DNA from: Lachnospiraceae bacterium
GTDB taxonomy: Bacteria > Bacillota > Clostridia > Lachnospirales > Lachnospiraceae
Direction of reading: 5' to 3'
Assembly: GCA_017463255.1 (NCBI GenBank)
Contig: JAFTPP010000016.1
Coordinates: 1 to 64,000 of the forward strand
Length of the DNA stretch: 64,000 bases
A program made the position numbers and the translations under genes. Within the stretch, counting starts at the first letter, position 1. Each line of letters begins with the position of its first letter. The notes beneath the pieces were generated by a model. The model saw nothing but the letters and a program-made list of their open reading frames with translations. It was not told the origin of the DNA and made no database searches. This document shows positions 41,726-51,172 of the stretch, piece after piece.

Positions 41726-43306
41726 ATGAAACTGTTTACAAAATATTATAAGAGATTAAGAATATCGTATATAAAAGTGATTATTCTGGCAGCAATTGTC
41801 AGTGCCTTTTTCTTACCATATTATATAGAAGTAGAATCCACCGGGGATAATACATACATGGTTATTTTAAACGGTGTGGAATGTGGAACTGTTGCCAATG
41901 AGGAAGAGGCCGAGAAGTGCCTTCGTGAGGCAAGAAAGATTGTGGCGTTACAGTCAGAAGAATTAACTTTTATGGAAATTGACATGGAACTTCGGGGAAG
42001 CGAAGTTATGTTTGGAATACTGGATGACAGAGGCGACGTACTCAATAACATGACCAAGGTCCTTAGGGGAAGTGTGGAAGAAAGCGTTCAAAGTTCATAT
42101 TTGGTTAAGGTAAATGACATTACGGTGTGCCTTGAGTCAAAGACCCAAGTAGAGCGATTGTTAAATGAAGCTATCGACCAGTATGACAATGAGAACAAGT
42201 TTAACGTAAGCCTTGCCTATGATCCAAACCGTGAGCTTAACGTATTGGCAGCACAAATTTCCACCACGGAAGAACTGATAGCGGAGAATAAAGCGGATGA
42301 TTTTGCCATGAATGTTGGTGCGGGAGAACAGCTTGACGTTATTTTGGATGAATCTTCGTTGACTGAGAAAAAAGATTTTGAAGACTATGATTTAGGTATT
42401 AAAGAAATTGGATTTGTAGAAGATGTTGAGGTAGTAGAAGCATACATTCCAAAGTCTGAGTTAACGGATTATGAAACTGCCTTGAATCTTTTGACAAAAG
42501 AGCAGGAGATTCAGCAGATATATACTGTTGTGTCGGGAGATACTTTGATAGAAATTTCCAACACAGTGGGATTGCCTTTGGATGAGATTATTGCATTAAA
42601 TGATAGTCTTGAAAGTGAAAAGTCCATTATCCGCGTGGGACAGGAATTAATCATTACCGTTCCTGAACCGGAGCTTAATGTTGAGTGGCAGGAAGAAACT
42701 TACTACGAGGAGTCTTACGAAGAAGACATTATTTATGTGGATAATGATAAGTGGTATACTACTCAGTCGGAAGTGTTGAGAGAACCGGTGGCAGGATACC
42801 GTAAGGTAGTCGCTAATGTTACTTACATCAATGATACGGTCGTGGAACGTGAGATTATCAAAGAAGAAATTGTGGTTGAAGCGGTTGCCAAGATTGTAGA
42901 GAGAGGAACTATTACACCACCTACCTTTATTAAGCCACTGTCCGGAGGTAGAATTACTTCATACTTTGGTAAACGTAATATTTCGCTTAAGGGAGCAAGT
43001 ACCAATCATAAGGGTATGGACTGGGGAACACCTACGGGTACCAGCATTTATGCTTCAAGCGGTGGTACTGTAACAACCGCAGGCTGGTTGAGCGGATATG
43101 GTTATTGTGTATACATTAAGCATGCAAACGGTGTTGAGACCAGATATGCCCACTTAAGTAAGGTTCTGGTTTCAAGAGGACAATGGGTAGAACAGGGTCA
43201 GAAGATTGCTCTGAGTGGTAATACGGGACGAAGTAGTGGCCCGCATCTTCACTTTGAAATCCGTGTCAACGGAAAAGCTGTTGACCCATTAGATTATCTG
43301 GATTAA
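41726..43306 (+). CDS. Membrane-anchored LysM-G5-M23 cell wall endopeptidase
   Basis: 526 aa. An N-terminal basic stretch and one membrane helix (residues about 16-33) anchor it outside. A long acidic region is followed by a LysM domain (TVVSGDTLIEISNTVGLPLD near 270-315), a G5 domain (about 330-395) and the M23 peptidase at about 405-520. Zinc ligands are visible in NHKGMDWG and HLHFE, the catalytic His in the YAHLS block. It should cut peptidoglycan cross-bridges during growth. Next to murA, consistent with wall metabolism. The ribosome site is weak. Confidence 0.92.
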   Translation: MKLFTKYYKRLRISYIKVIILAAIVSAFFLPYYIEVESTGDNTYMVILNGVECGTVANEEEAEKCLREARKIVALQSEELTFMEIDMELRGSEVMFGILDDRGDVLNNMTKVLRGSVEESVQSSYLVKVNDITVCLESKTQVERLLNEAIDQYDNENKFNVSLAYDPNRELNVLAAQISTTEELIAENKADDFAMNVGAGEQLDVILDESSLTEKKDFEDYDLGIKEIGFVEDVEVVEAYIPKSELTDYETALNLLTKEQEIQQIYTVVSGDTLIEISNTVGLPLDEIIALNDSLESEKSIIRVGQELIITVPEPELNVEWQEETYYEESYEEDIIYVDNDKWYTTQSEVLREPVAGYRKVVANVTYINDTVVEREIIKEEIVVEAVAKIVERGTITPPTFIKPLSGGRITSYFGKRNISLKGASTNHKGMDWGTPTGTSIYASSGGTVTTAGWLSGYGYCVYIKHANGVETRYAHLSKVLVSRGQWVEQGQKIALSGNTGRSSGPHLHFEIRVNGKAVDPLDYLD

Positions 43307-43341
43307 CGCAGATAAGGAATACAATCAGATAAAGAAATATA

Positions 43342-43390
43342 AGAGCTCATCATGTGTAAAAAAACAAAGGTTTACAATGGTGAGCTTTTG
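43342..43390 (+). terminator. Terminator after the M23 gene
   Basis: AGCTCATCATGTGTAAA with TTTACAATGGTGAGCT (imperfect, about 14 pairs), then TTTTG. The remaining leader to 43505 is AT-rich and contains TATAAT at 43431-43436. Confidence 0.7.
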
Positions 43391-43505
43391 TATTATAATA
43401 CGGGTGTAAATTGAGATAATTGGGTTATTATATAATTAGACAGATAATTATATATAGTATGGGATATAAGATTCGTTGAATATAAATATTAGATCGAGGT
43501 GCGTT

Positions 43506-44798
43506 ATGGAACAATACGCAATCAAGGGTGGAAACCCTCTGGTAGGCGAAGTGGAAATCGGTGGTGCTAAGAATGCTGCATTGGCAATTGTTGCTGCAGC
43601 AGTTATGACTGACGAAACAGTTTTAATTGAGAACCTTCCGGATGTTAGTGATGTAAATGTTTTGTTAGAGGCAATGGAGAGTGCAGGCGTTATTATTAAC
43701 CGGATTGACAGACATACGGTTAAGATTAACGGCTCACAGATTAAAAACCTTGTTGTAGATAATGATAGTATTAAGAAAATCAGAGCTTCTTATTATTTGT
43801 TAGGAGCATTATTAGGAAAATATAAAAAGGCGGAAGTGGCTTTACCGGGAGGATGTAATATCGGAAGCCGTGCTATTGACCAGCATATCAAGGGATTTAA
43901 AGCTTTGGGTGCACAGGTTAGAATCGAACATGGTAATGTTTGTACAGAGGCACAGCATCTGAAGGGAAGCCATATTTTCATGGATAAAGTGTCTGTTGGA
44001 GCAACAATTAATATTATTTTGGCTGCTTCTCTTGCAGACGGACAGACCATTATTGAAAACGCTGCCAAGGAGCCCCATGTGGTTGATTTGGCGAACTTTT
44101 TAAACAGTATGGGTGCTAATATTAAGGGTGCAGGTACTGATGTAATCCGTATTAAAGGTGTTGAGAAGCTTCATAAGACAGAATATGCCATTATTCCTGA
44201 TCAGATTGAAGCAGGAACATATATGTTTGCAGCAGCAGTTACCAAGGGTGATGTTACTGTTAAGAACGTTATTCCAAAGCATTTGGAATCTATTACAGCT
44301 AAGCTTTTGGAAATCGGATGCGAGGTAGAAGAATCAGATGACGCGGTTCGTGTTGTTGCATCTAAGAAGTTAGAACATACACAGGTTAAGACCTTGCCGT
44401 ATCCGGGATTCCCTACAGATATGCAGCCTCAGATTACTGTGGCACTTGCACTTGCTGACGGAACCAGTACGGTAACAGAGAGTATTTTTGAAAACAGATT
44501 CAAATATGTGGACGAGCTTACACGTATGGGTGCTAACATTAAGGTTGAGAGTAATACAGCCATTATTGAAGGTGTTGGCAAATATACGGGAGCGGGTCTT
44601 ACTGCACCGGACTTACGTGCAGGCGCAGCCCTCGTTATGGCAGGACTTGCGGCAGAAGGCTTTACCACCATTGATGATATCAAATACATTGAAAGAGGAT
44701 ATGAAGATTTCCATTTGAAACTTCAGAGCTTGGGAGCACAGATTGAGCGCGTGAAGAGTGATAAGGAACTTCAGAAATTCAAATTAAAAGTAGGTTAA
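43506..44798 (+). CDS. murA: UDP-N-acetylglucosamine 1-carboxyvinyltransferase
   Basis: 430 aa from ATG 43506 (CGAGGTG upstream). First committed step of peptidoglycan synthesis: transfer of enolpyruvate from PEP to UDP-GlcNAc. The inverted alpha/beta repeat fold is clear, with KNAALAIVAA near the N-terminus and the catalytic Cys at about residue 117 in LPGGCNIGSRAIDQH, the residue attacked by fosfomycin. Normal length; the enzyme should be fosfomycin-sensitive. Confidence 0.96.
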   Translation: MEQYAIKGGNPLVGEVEIGGAKNAALAIVAAAVMTDETVLIENLPDVSDVNVLLEAMESAGVIINRIDRHTVKINGSQIKNLVVDNDSIKKIRASYYLLGALLGKYKKAEVALPGGCNIGSRAIDQHIKGFKALGAQVRIEHGNVCTEAQHLKGSHIFMDKVSVGATINIILAASLADGQTIIENAAKEPHVVDLANFLNSMGANIKGAGTDVIRIKGVEKLHKTEYAIIPDQIEAGTYMFAAAVTKGDVTVKNVIPKHLESITAKLLEIGCEVEESDDAVRVVASKKLEHTQVKTLPYPGFPTDMQPQITVALALADGTSTVTESIFENRFKYVDELTRMGANIKVESNTAIIEGVGKYTGAGLTAPDLRAGAALVMAGLAAEGFTTIDDIKYIERGYEDFHLKLQSLGAQIERVKSDKELQKFKLKVG

Positions 44799-44810
44799 TG
44801 AGCAACAAGA

Positions 44811-44850
44811 AAGCTCTATGGAAGTTATTTTCCATAGAGCTTATTTTTTT
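44811..44850. terminator. Terminator between murA and the HD-GYP gene
   Basis: AAGCTCTATGGAA (44811-44823) pairs perfectly with TTCCATAGAGCTT (44830-44842), then A and seven T on the plus strand. Confidence 0.9.
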
Positions 44851-44864
44851 ACCATAGAAACCGG

Positions 44865-45938
44865 TTAGATAATGGCTTCAATACTTATTGACATATCCTG
44901 CGCTAAGTCCACATAGCAGTTACCGCATTTAATAGTCGGTCTTGCAAGATTATGCTGGTTAATATAGATAATCTCACCTTCCATACCATTGCTTAAGCGT
45001 ACCCTGTTACCAAGATAGGTGGTAACAATATTACGGATAAAGGTAAGGATTGCATTGGTTTCATATTTTTGAAGTCCTTCCGAAACAAACATGTCCAAAG
45101 CTTTAAACGGACACAACGGACCACGGTATACACGGGCAGAAGTCATGGCATCATATACGTCTGCGATGGATACGATACTAGCATAGGGGTCAATCTTTTC
45201 TCCCGCAAGGCCTAATGGATATCCTGTTCCGTCGAAACGTTCGTGATGCATAAGAGCTGCATTCTTAATATGGTCATTGATTGGAGCATCATTTAAGATG
45301 TTATATCCTTCAATCGTATGTGTTTTTACAATGTTATATTCGTTGGCTGTAAGCTTATTAGGTTTTTTGATAATGGATTCCGGAATCATAAGTTTACCAA
45401 TATCATGTAAGAGCCCGCAGAGGGTTGCCAGATGAACCTCTTCTTCGGATAAGTGAAGCCAGCCTGCAAAGACGTTACAGATTAATGCTACATTAATACT
45501 GTGGGTAAAAGTATGATCATCATACATTCTCATATTATGAAGCATGGAAAATACATCCACTTTACCATGTTTGCTGTCAAGAAGCTCCAAGGTATCGGAT
45601 AACAGGATATCGATATCAAGGGGAACATTCTTCTCTACAATGGATTGAATGGAATTTTTAAAATTGGAAACGTTCTTCTCAAAACGTTGTTTATACTCTT
45701 TGAATTCGGGACTTGCCTGTATACGTTCTGCGTAAGACATGGTGTCACTAACAGGAGTCACTGTCGGAGAAGTCTCATCTTCTACTCTGATACTCAAAAT
45801 AGAATAGAATTCCAATTTCGTTATGGATTTGTCTGTTAATACAAGACCCTTCGGCAATATCAGCTGATTGCTGTATGTATATACATCTTCGGCTGTTATC
45901 ATACCCGGAACCAAGTCATTAGTACTGATTCTTTTCAT
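44865..45938 (-). CDS. HD-GYP domain protein (probable c-di-GMP phosphodiesterase)
   Basis: About 357 aa with start at 45938 after AAGGA. An N-terminal region of about 130 residues (DLVPGMITAEDVYT ... RVEDETSPT) typical of stand-alone HD-GYP proteins is followed by the HD-GYP domain: HSINVALICNV, LLHDIGKLMIP, MHHERFDGTGYP and DVYDAMTSARVYR, all metal-binding residues present. A small C-terminal domain (RVRLSNGMEGEIIYINQHN) ends it. It should degrade cyclic di-GMP in the cytoplasm. Strong promoter on the minus strand, divergent from metK. Confidence 0.92.
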   Translation of the reverse strand: MKRISTNDLVPGMITAEDVYTYSNQLILPKGLVLTDKSITKLEFYSILSIRVEDETSPTVTPVSDTMSYAERIQASPEFKEYKQRFEKNVSNFKNSIQSIVEKNVPLDIDILLSDTLELLDSKHGKVDVFSMLHNMRMYDDHTFTHSINVALICNVFAGWLHLSEEEVHLATLCGLLHDIGKLMIPESIIKKPNKLTANEYNIVKTHTIEGYNILNDAPINDHIKNAALMHHERFDGTGYPLGLAGEKIDPYASIVSIADVYDAMTSARVYRGPLCPFKALDMFVSEGLQKYETNAILTFIRNIVTTYLGNRVRLSNGMEGEIIYINQHNLARPTIKCGNCYVDLAQDMSISIEAII

Positions 45939-45970
45939 AGGCATTTTCCTTATCACTTTATATATCATAA

Positions 45971-46037
45971 ATTATAAGTTTTTTTGCGGTTAATGTCAAC
46001 GAAAGTAATTGACATTAACGTATGAATAGTGTATTGT
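45971..46037. promoter_or_regulatory. Divergent promoters with back-to-back -35 boxes in a perfect dyad
   Basis: Minus strand: TTGACA (45994-45999), 17 bp, TATAAT (45971-45976) for the HD-GYP gene. Plus strand: TTGACA (46009-46014), 17 bp, TATTGT (46032-46037) for the SAM riboswitch. Both -35 boxes lie in an 11-bp perfect inverted repeat GTTAATGTCAA/TTGACATTAAC (45989-46019). Confidence 0.8.
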
Positions 46038-46044
46038 CAAAATG

Positions 46045-46161
46045 TCTCTTATTCAGAGTGGTGGAGATACAAAGGATCTGTGAAGCCACGGCAACCCCAG
46101 CAGGGCTGGAAGGTGCCAACCTGAGCGATAACCTGTTAAGGCAGGACCGAACAATAAGGGG
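46045..46161 (+). promoter_or_regulatory. SAM-I (S-box) riboswitch
   Basis: Classic S-box order: CTCTTATTCAGAGTGGTGGAG at the 5' side (P1 and P2), GAAGCCACGGCAACC, AAGGTGCCAACCTG and a closing AATAAGGGG that pairs with the 5' CTCTTATT. It binds S-adenosylmethionine and, when bound, lets the following terminator form. It controls metK downstream, a textbook arrangement. Confidence 0.96.
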
Positions 46162-46182
46162 ATTTGATATTGCAGTGTGTCG

Positions 46183-46204
46183 AGTCCCTAGAAGGGACTT
46201 TTTT
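46183..46204 (+). terminator. Riboswitch terminator
   Basis: AGTCCC (46183-46188) pairs with GGGACT (46194-46199), then a long T run. Confidence 0.9.
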
Positions 46205-46228
46205 ATTTTTTTTCTAAACAAGGAGGCA

Positions 46229-46350
46229 GATTGAATAAATTGCTTGATAGCCAATTTATTCAATCGGGAATTTGTGTCGAAGCGTCACAAATTCCATTAT
46301 CGCAGAGCAAAATCTGATATTTTGCTCGCGTTCCTCGCGTAAACGCTTCG
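46229..46350 (+). other. Three-hairpin leader element with a potential pseudoknot
   Basis: Between riboswitch terminator and metK lie three perfect hairpins: H1 GATTGAATAAATTG/CAATTTATTCAATC (14 bp, 46229-46265), H2 GGAATTTGTG/CACAAATTCC (10 bp, 46267-46295), H3 GAGCAAAAT/ATTTTGCTC (9 bp, 46305-46327). The loop of H2, CGAAGCGT (46278-46285), is exactly complementary to ACGCTTCG (46343-46350) just before the metK ribosome site. AAGGAGG at 46220-46226 precedes a TTG-started 28-codon frame (46231-46317) that runs through H1 and H2. This may be a dispersed repeat element or an extra control layer. Confidence 0.75.
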
Positions 46351-46368
46351 GAATAAGGAGGAAAAAAC

Positions 46369-47559
46369 GTGGAGAAATTATTATTTACTTCAGAATCAGT
46401 AACAGAAGGTCATCCGGACAAAGTCTGTGATGCAGTTTCAGATGCAGTATTAGATGCTTTAATGGCACAGGACCCTATGAGCCGTGTAGCTTGCGAGACA
46501 TGTACAAGCACCGGATTTGTACTTGTAATGGGAGAGATTACATCAAAAGCTACCATTGATATTCCTGCAATTGTGCGCGATACAGTAAGAGAAATCGGAT
46601 ATACAAAGGCAGAATATGGTTTTGATGCGAATACATGTGCAGTTATGGTCACATTGGATAAGCAGTCAACAGATATCGCTATGGGTGTAGACAAAGCTTT
46701 AGAAGCAAAAGAACGTACCATGAGCGAAGAAGAAATCGATGCAATCGGTGCCGGAGATCAGGGTATGATGTTTGGCTATGCTTCTGACGAAACGCCGGAA
46801 TTTATGCCATATCCTATTTCACTTGCACATAAGCTTGCATTAAAATTAACAGAAGTGCGTAAAAACGGAACACTTACTTATTTAAGACCGGACGGAAAAA
46901 CCCAGGTTTCTGTTGAATATGATGAAGCAGGTATTCCTAAGAGATTGGAGGCCGTTGTACTTTCTACACAGCATGATCCTGATGTAACACAGGAACAGAT
47001 TCATGACGATATTAAAAAGTATGTATTTGACCCGGTTCTTCCCAAAGATATGATTGACACAGATACTAAATTCTTTATTAATCCTACAGGAAGATTCGTA
47101 ATCGGCGGACCACACGGTGACTCAGGTCTTACAGGAAGAAAGATTATCGTAGACACTTACGGCGGATACGCACGTCACGGCGGCGGTGCTTTCTCAGGAA
47201 AGGACTGTACCAAAGTTGACCGTAGCGCAGCTTATGCAGCACGTTATGTTGCAAAGAATATCGTAGCAGCAGGCATTGCTAAAAAGTGTGAAATCCAGTT
47301 ATCATACGCAATCGGTGTAGCACATCCTACATCTGTTATGGTTGATACCTTCGGAACGGGTAAAATTGCCGATGATAAGTTGGTAGACATTATCCGTAAA
47401 CATTTTGATTTACGCCCTGCAGGAATTATTAAGATGCTTAACCTTCGCCGCCCGATTTACAAACAGACCGCAGCATATGGTCACTTCGGACGTAATGACC
47501 TTGATTTACCTTGGGAAAAACTGGATAAAGTAGATGAATTAAAAGCATATCTTGCTTAA
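46369..47559 (+). CDS. metK: S-adenosylmethionine synthetase
   Basis: 396 aa, GTG start at 46369 with AAGGAGG at 46355-46361. It makes SAM from methionine and ATP. Signature blocks: [14 protein letters not shown] near residue 6 (ATP binding), [12 protein letters not shown] and [20 protein letters not shown] near 270. Normal length. Feedback through the SAM-I riboswitch in its leader. Monocistronic, ended by a terminator at 47568. Confidence 0.97.
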   Translation: MEKLLFTSESVTEGHPDKVCDAVSDAVLDALMAQDPMSRVACETCTSTGFVLVMGEITSKATIDIPAIVRDTVREIGYTKAEYGFDANTCAVMVTLDKQSTDIAMGVDKALEAKERTMSEEEIDAIGAGDQGMMFGYASDETPEFMPYPISLAHKLALKLTEVRKNGTLTYLRPDGKTQVSVEYDEAGIPKRLEAVVLSTQHDPDVTQEQIHDDIKKYVFDPVLPKDMIDTDTKFFINPTGRFVIGGPHGDSGLTGRKIIVDTYGGYARHGGGAFSGKDCTKVDRSAAYAARYVAKNIVAAGIAKKCEIQLSYAIGVAHPTSVMVDTFGTGKIADDKLVDIIRKHFDLRPAGIIKMLNLRRPIYKQTAAYGHFGRNDLDLPWEKLDKVDELKAYLA

Positions 47560-47567
47560 TGAAAGAT

Positions 47568-47599
47568 GAGCTCCGTCATGAAAGACGGGGCTCTTTTTT
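47568..47599 (+). terminator. Terminator after metK
   Basis: GAGCTCCGTC (47568-47577) pairs with GACGGGGCTC (47584-47593), loop ATGAAA, then six T. Confidence 0.9.
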
Positions 47600-47634
47600 A
47601 CTTTTACGGAACGCAAAACGAGGACTCTTTGTTC

Positions 47635-47663
47635 TTGTTTATAAGTCGCAATTGTGCTAGACT
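47635..47663 (+). promoter_or_regulatory. dnaE operon promoter
   Basis: TTGTTT (47635-47640), 17-bp spacer, TAGACT (47658-47663) with TGC extension. Confidence 0.55.
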
Positions 47664-47700
47664 AAAGGGTAAGAATTTATACGGAAGGGGAACATATTTC

Positions 47701-50700
47701 ATGGCATTTGCCCATCTTCATGTCCATACGGAATTCAGTCTTTTGGACGGCTCGAATAAGATAACTGAATATGTGAAAAGGGTCAAAGAACTTGGCATGG
47801 ACAGCGCTGCCATTACGGACCATGGCGTTATGTACGGTGTGATTGATTTTTACCGTGCTGCCAGGGATGCCGGTGTTAAGCCCATTATCGGCTGTGAAGT
47901 ATATGTTGCTCCGGGTTCCCGTTTTGATAAGGAATTAACCGGTGGAGAAGACAGATATCACCATTTGGTGTTGCTTGCAGAGAATAACGTGGGTTATGCT
48001 AATCTGATGAAAATAGTATCCAAGGGATTTACGGAAGGATACTACTATCGTCCCCGAGTAGATATGGAAGTATTGCGTGAATATCACGAAGGCATTATTG
48101 CTCTTTCAGCCTGTCTTGCAGGTGAGATCCCAAGATACATCATTAAGGGCTTTTACGAAGAAGCCAAAAAGTCTGCCCTTAAGTTACAGGAATGCTTCGG
48201 TGAAGGGAACTTCTTTTTAGAGTTACAGGACCATGGCATACCGGAACAAAAAACAGTTAATACGGCACTTCTTAAAATGAGTAATGAACTTTGCATTCCT
48301 TTGGTTGCTACCAACGACGTGCACTATACCTATGCCGAGGACGCCAAGCCCCATGATGTGCTTCTTTGCATCCAGACGGGGAAAAAAGTAACGGATGATG
48401 ACCGTATGCGTTATGAGGGCGGTCAGTATTATGTTAAAAGCGAAGCGGAGATGAATCTTTTATTCCCCTATGCCTTAGAGGCGTTGGAGAATACCCAAAA
48501 GATTGCAGGCCGCTGTAATGTAGAAATAGAATTTGGCGTGACCAAACTCCCACATTATGAGGTGCCAGAGGGGTATACTTCATGGACCTATTTGAATAAA
48601 TTATGTGAGGATGGTTTAAGGAAGCGTTATCCTAATGATAACGGACAGTTAAAAGAGAGACTTGACTATGAGTTAGGTGTTATCAAGAGAATGGGCTATG
48701 TGGATTATTTCCTGATTGTATGGGATTTTATTAACTATGCCAAGGAACATGATATTCCGGTTGGTCCCGGACGAGGAAGTGCGGCAGGAAGTATTGTGTC
48801 GTATGTGCTTCAGATTACGGACATTGACCCCATTAAGTACAGCCTATTATTTGAGCGTTTCTTAAATCCGGAACGTGTATCCATGCCCGATATCGATATT
48901 GACTTCTGTTATGAAAGAAGACAGGAAGTTATCGATTATGTGGGACGTAAATATGGCGCTGACAAAGTGGTTCAGATTGTAACGTTTGGTACCATGGCGG
49001 CAAAGGGTGTTATCCGTGACGTAGGGCGTGCCATGGATTTGCCATATAATTTCTGTGACCAGATTGCAAAGATGATTCCGAATGAGCTTAACATTACCAT
49101 TGAGAAAGCTTTGCAGATGAATGTGGAATTCAGAAACCTGTACAAGGAAGATGAACAGGTTCATACTTTAATAGATATGTGTATGCGTTTGGAGGGATTG
49201 CCAAGACATACTTCCATGCATGCTGCGGGTGTGGTTATCTGTCCGAAGGCGGCAGATGAGTTTGTGCCTCTTTCCAGAGGAAGTGACGGCTCTATTACCA
49301 CCCAGTTTGTTATGACCACGCTGGAAGAACTGGGCCTTCTTAAGATGGACTTTTTGGGACTTCGTACCCTTACCGTTATTAAGAATGCAATTAACAATAT
49401 TAAAAATACAACCGGCATAGAGCTTGATATGCAGACCATTGATTACAATGATCCTAAGGTGCTTGCATCCATAGGAACCGGAAAAACAGATGGTGTGTTC
49501 CAGCTTGAAAGCGGCGGTATGAAAAGCTTTATGAAAGAATTAAAGCCACAGAGCCTGGAAGACATTATAGCGGGTATTAGCCTTTATCGTCCGGGACCTA
49601 TGGATTTTATTCCAAGATATATTGAAGGAAAAAATAATCCTGACAAAATCCGATATGAATGTCCGGAATTAGAGGAAATTTTGAAACCTACATACGGATG
49701 TATCGTGTATCAGGAACAGGTTATGCAGATTGTGCGTGACTTAGGCGGCTATACCTTGGGACGAAGCGACCTTGTACGCCGTGCCATGAGTAAGAAAAAA
49801 CAATCCGTCATGGAAAAAGAGCGTGCTAATTTTGTCTATGGTAATGCCGAAGAAGGGGTTCCGGGATGTATTTCTAAGGGAATTTCAGAAACGGTGGCAG
49901 GCCATATCTATGACGAAATGATGGATTTTGCCAAGTACGCGTTTAACAAATCCCATGCGGCTTGTTATGCGGTGGTTTCTTACCAGACTGCATACTTAAA
50001 ATATTATTATCCCGTAGAATTCATGGCGGCGTTAATGACTTCGGTTATTGATAATCCGGGAAAAGTATCGGAATATATTTTATCCTGCCGTTCCATGGGC
50101 ATTGAGATGCTGCCGACGGATATTAATGAAGGAGAAGCGGTATTCTCTGTTTCAAACGGTAAAATCCGATATGCCCTGACAGCCATTAAGAGTGTGGGGC
50201 GTCCGGTTATTGAGGCAATTATTAAGGAAAGAAAAGAAAGAGGTCTTTTTACCAATCTGAATGATTTCCTGACAAGAACCTCACAGGCAGAATGTGATGT
50301 AAATAAGCGCGCCATTGAAAACTTCATTAAGGCGGGGGCTTTTGACAGCCTTGGAGGAACCAGAAAGCAGTTTATGAGTATCTACATCCAGATTATGGAC
50401 GGTATTCATCAGAATAAAAAGAACAACATGGCAGGTCAGATGTCTCTTTTTGATATCGTGGATGAGTCGGAAAAAGAAGACTATGATGTGAAATTACCTG
50501 ATGTGGGAGAATACAGCAAGGAAATGAAGCTTGCTTTTGAAAAAGAAGTGTTGGGTGTATATGTCAGCGGACATCCATTAGATGAATATACAGCCATTTG
50601 GAGTAAAAATATTACTGCGAAAACTTCGGATTTTTATCTGGATGAAGAGACGGGCGTATCCAAGCTTGAAAGCAAGGACGGAGAATCTGTAGTCATTGGC

Positions 50701-51162
50701 GGACTCATTGCTGAAAAGAAGATTAAGTACACTAAGAACGATAAGGTAATGGCATTTTTAACAGTGGAAGACTTAGTGGGAAGCGTTGAAGTTATTGTGT
50801 TCCCAAGGGATTATGAGAAAAATGTTACTAAGTTAGTGGAAGACAGCAAAGTGTTTATTAAGGGTAAGGTCAGTATTGAGGAAGAAAAAGACGGAAAGCT
50901 TATTTTAGAATCCATTACGGCCTTTGAAGATATTCCCAAGAAGCTTTGGATAAAATTTTCAAATCTTGAGGACTATAAATTAAAAGAAAGTATGTTAATG
51001 GAAGCAATCGCAGATTCAGACGGTAAGGACAGTGTTGTGGTATTTCTTCAGGATACCAAGCAGATGAAAGTATTACCTAAGAATCTAAGTGTTTGTATTG
51101 AACCGGCATTTGTGCAAAAAATATCACAATTGTTCGGGGCTGAAAATGTAAAAGTAGTATAG
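47701..51162 (+). CDS. dnaE: DNA polymerase III subunit alpha (DnaE type)
   Basis: 1153 aa from ATG 47701 with GGAAGGGG upstream; upstream in-frame codons overlap the metK terminator and are rejected. Replicative C-family polymerase. N-terminal PHP domain (HLHVHTEFSLLDG, AITDHGVMYG), palm with catalytic Asp pair in MPDIDIDF near residues 396-402, GPGRGSAAGSIVSY, the fingers and an OB-fold near the C-terminus (VVIGGLIAEKKIKY). In Firmicutes DnaE extends RNA primers at the lagging strand beside PolC. First gene of a dnaE-pfkA-trmH-proC run. Confidence 0.96.
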   Translation: MAFAHLHVHTEFSLLDGSNKITEYVKRVKELGMDSAAITDHGVMYGVIDFYRAARDAGVKPIIGCEVYVAPGSRFDKELTGGEDRYHHLVLLAENNVGYANLMKIVSKGFTEGYYYRPRVDMEVLREYHEGIIALSACLAGEIPRYIIKGFYEEAKKSALKLQECFGEGNFFLELQDHGIPEQKTVNTALLKMSNELCIPLVATNDVHYTYAEDAKPHDVLLCIQTGKKVTDDDRMRYEGGQYYVKSEAEMNLLFPYALEALENTQKIAGRCNVEIEFGVTKLPHYEVPEGYTSWTYLNKLCEDGLRKRYPNDNGQLKERLDYELGVIKRMGYVDYFLIVWDFINYAKEHDIPVGPGRGSAAGSIVSYVLQITDIDPIKYSLLFERFLNPERVSMPDIDIDFCYERRQEVIDYVGRKYGADKVVQIVTFGTMAAKGVIRDVGRAMDLPYNFCDQIAKMIPNELNITIEKALQMNVEFRNLYKEDEQVHTLIDMCMRLEGLPRHTSMHAAGVVICPKAADEFVPLSRGSDGSITTQFVMTTLEELGLLKMDFLGLRTLTVIKNAINNIKNTTGIELDMQTIDYNDPKVLASIGTGKTDGVFQLESGGMKSFMKELKPQSLEDIIAGISLYRPGPMDFIPRYIEGKNNPDKIRYECPELEEILKPTYGCIVYQEQVMQIVRDLGGYTLGRSDLVRRAMSKKKQSVMEKERANFVYGNAEEGVPGCISKGISETVAGHIYDEMMDFAKYAFNKSHAACYAVVSYQTAYLKYYYPVEFMAALMTSVIDNPGKVSEYILSCRSMGIEMLPTDINEGEAVFSVSNGKIRYALTAIKSVGRPVIEAIIKERKERGLFTNLNDFLTRTSQAECDVNKRAIENFIKAGAFDSLGGTRKQFMSIYIQIMDGIHQNKKNNMAGQMSLFDIVDESEKEDYDVKLPDVGEYSKEMKLAFEKEVLGVYVSGHPLDEYTAIWSKNITAKTSDFYLDEETGVSKLESKDGESVVIGGLIAEKKIKYTKNDKVMAFLTVEDLVGSVEVIVFPRDYEKNVTKLVEDSKVFIKGKVSIEEEKDGKLILESITAFEDIPKKLWIKFSNLEDYKLKESMLMEAIADSDGKDSVVVFLQDTKQMKVLPKNLSVCIEPAFVQKISQLFGAENVKVV

Positions 51163-51172
51163 TGGAGGACAT

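Noticed and set aside
47566..47700. N-terminal extension of dnaE
   Set aside because: It overlaps the metK terminator and the dnaE promoter, and the PHP domain starts exactly at ATG 47701 with a ribosome site.
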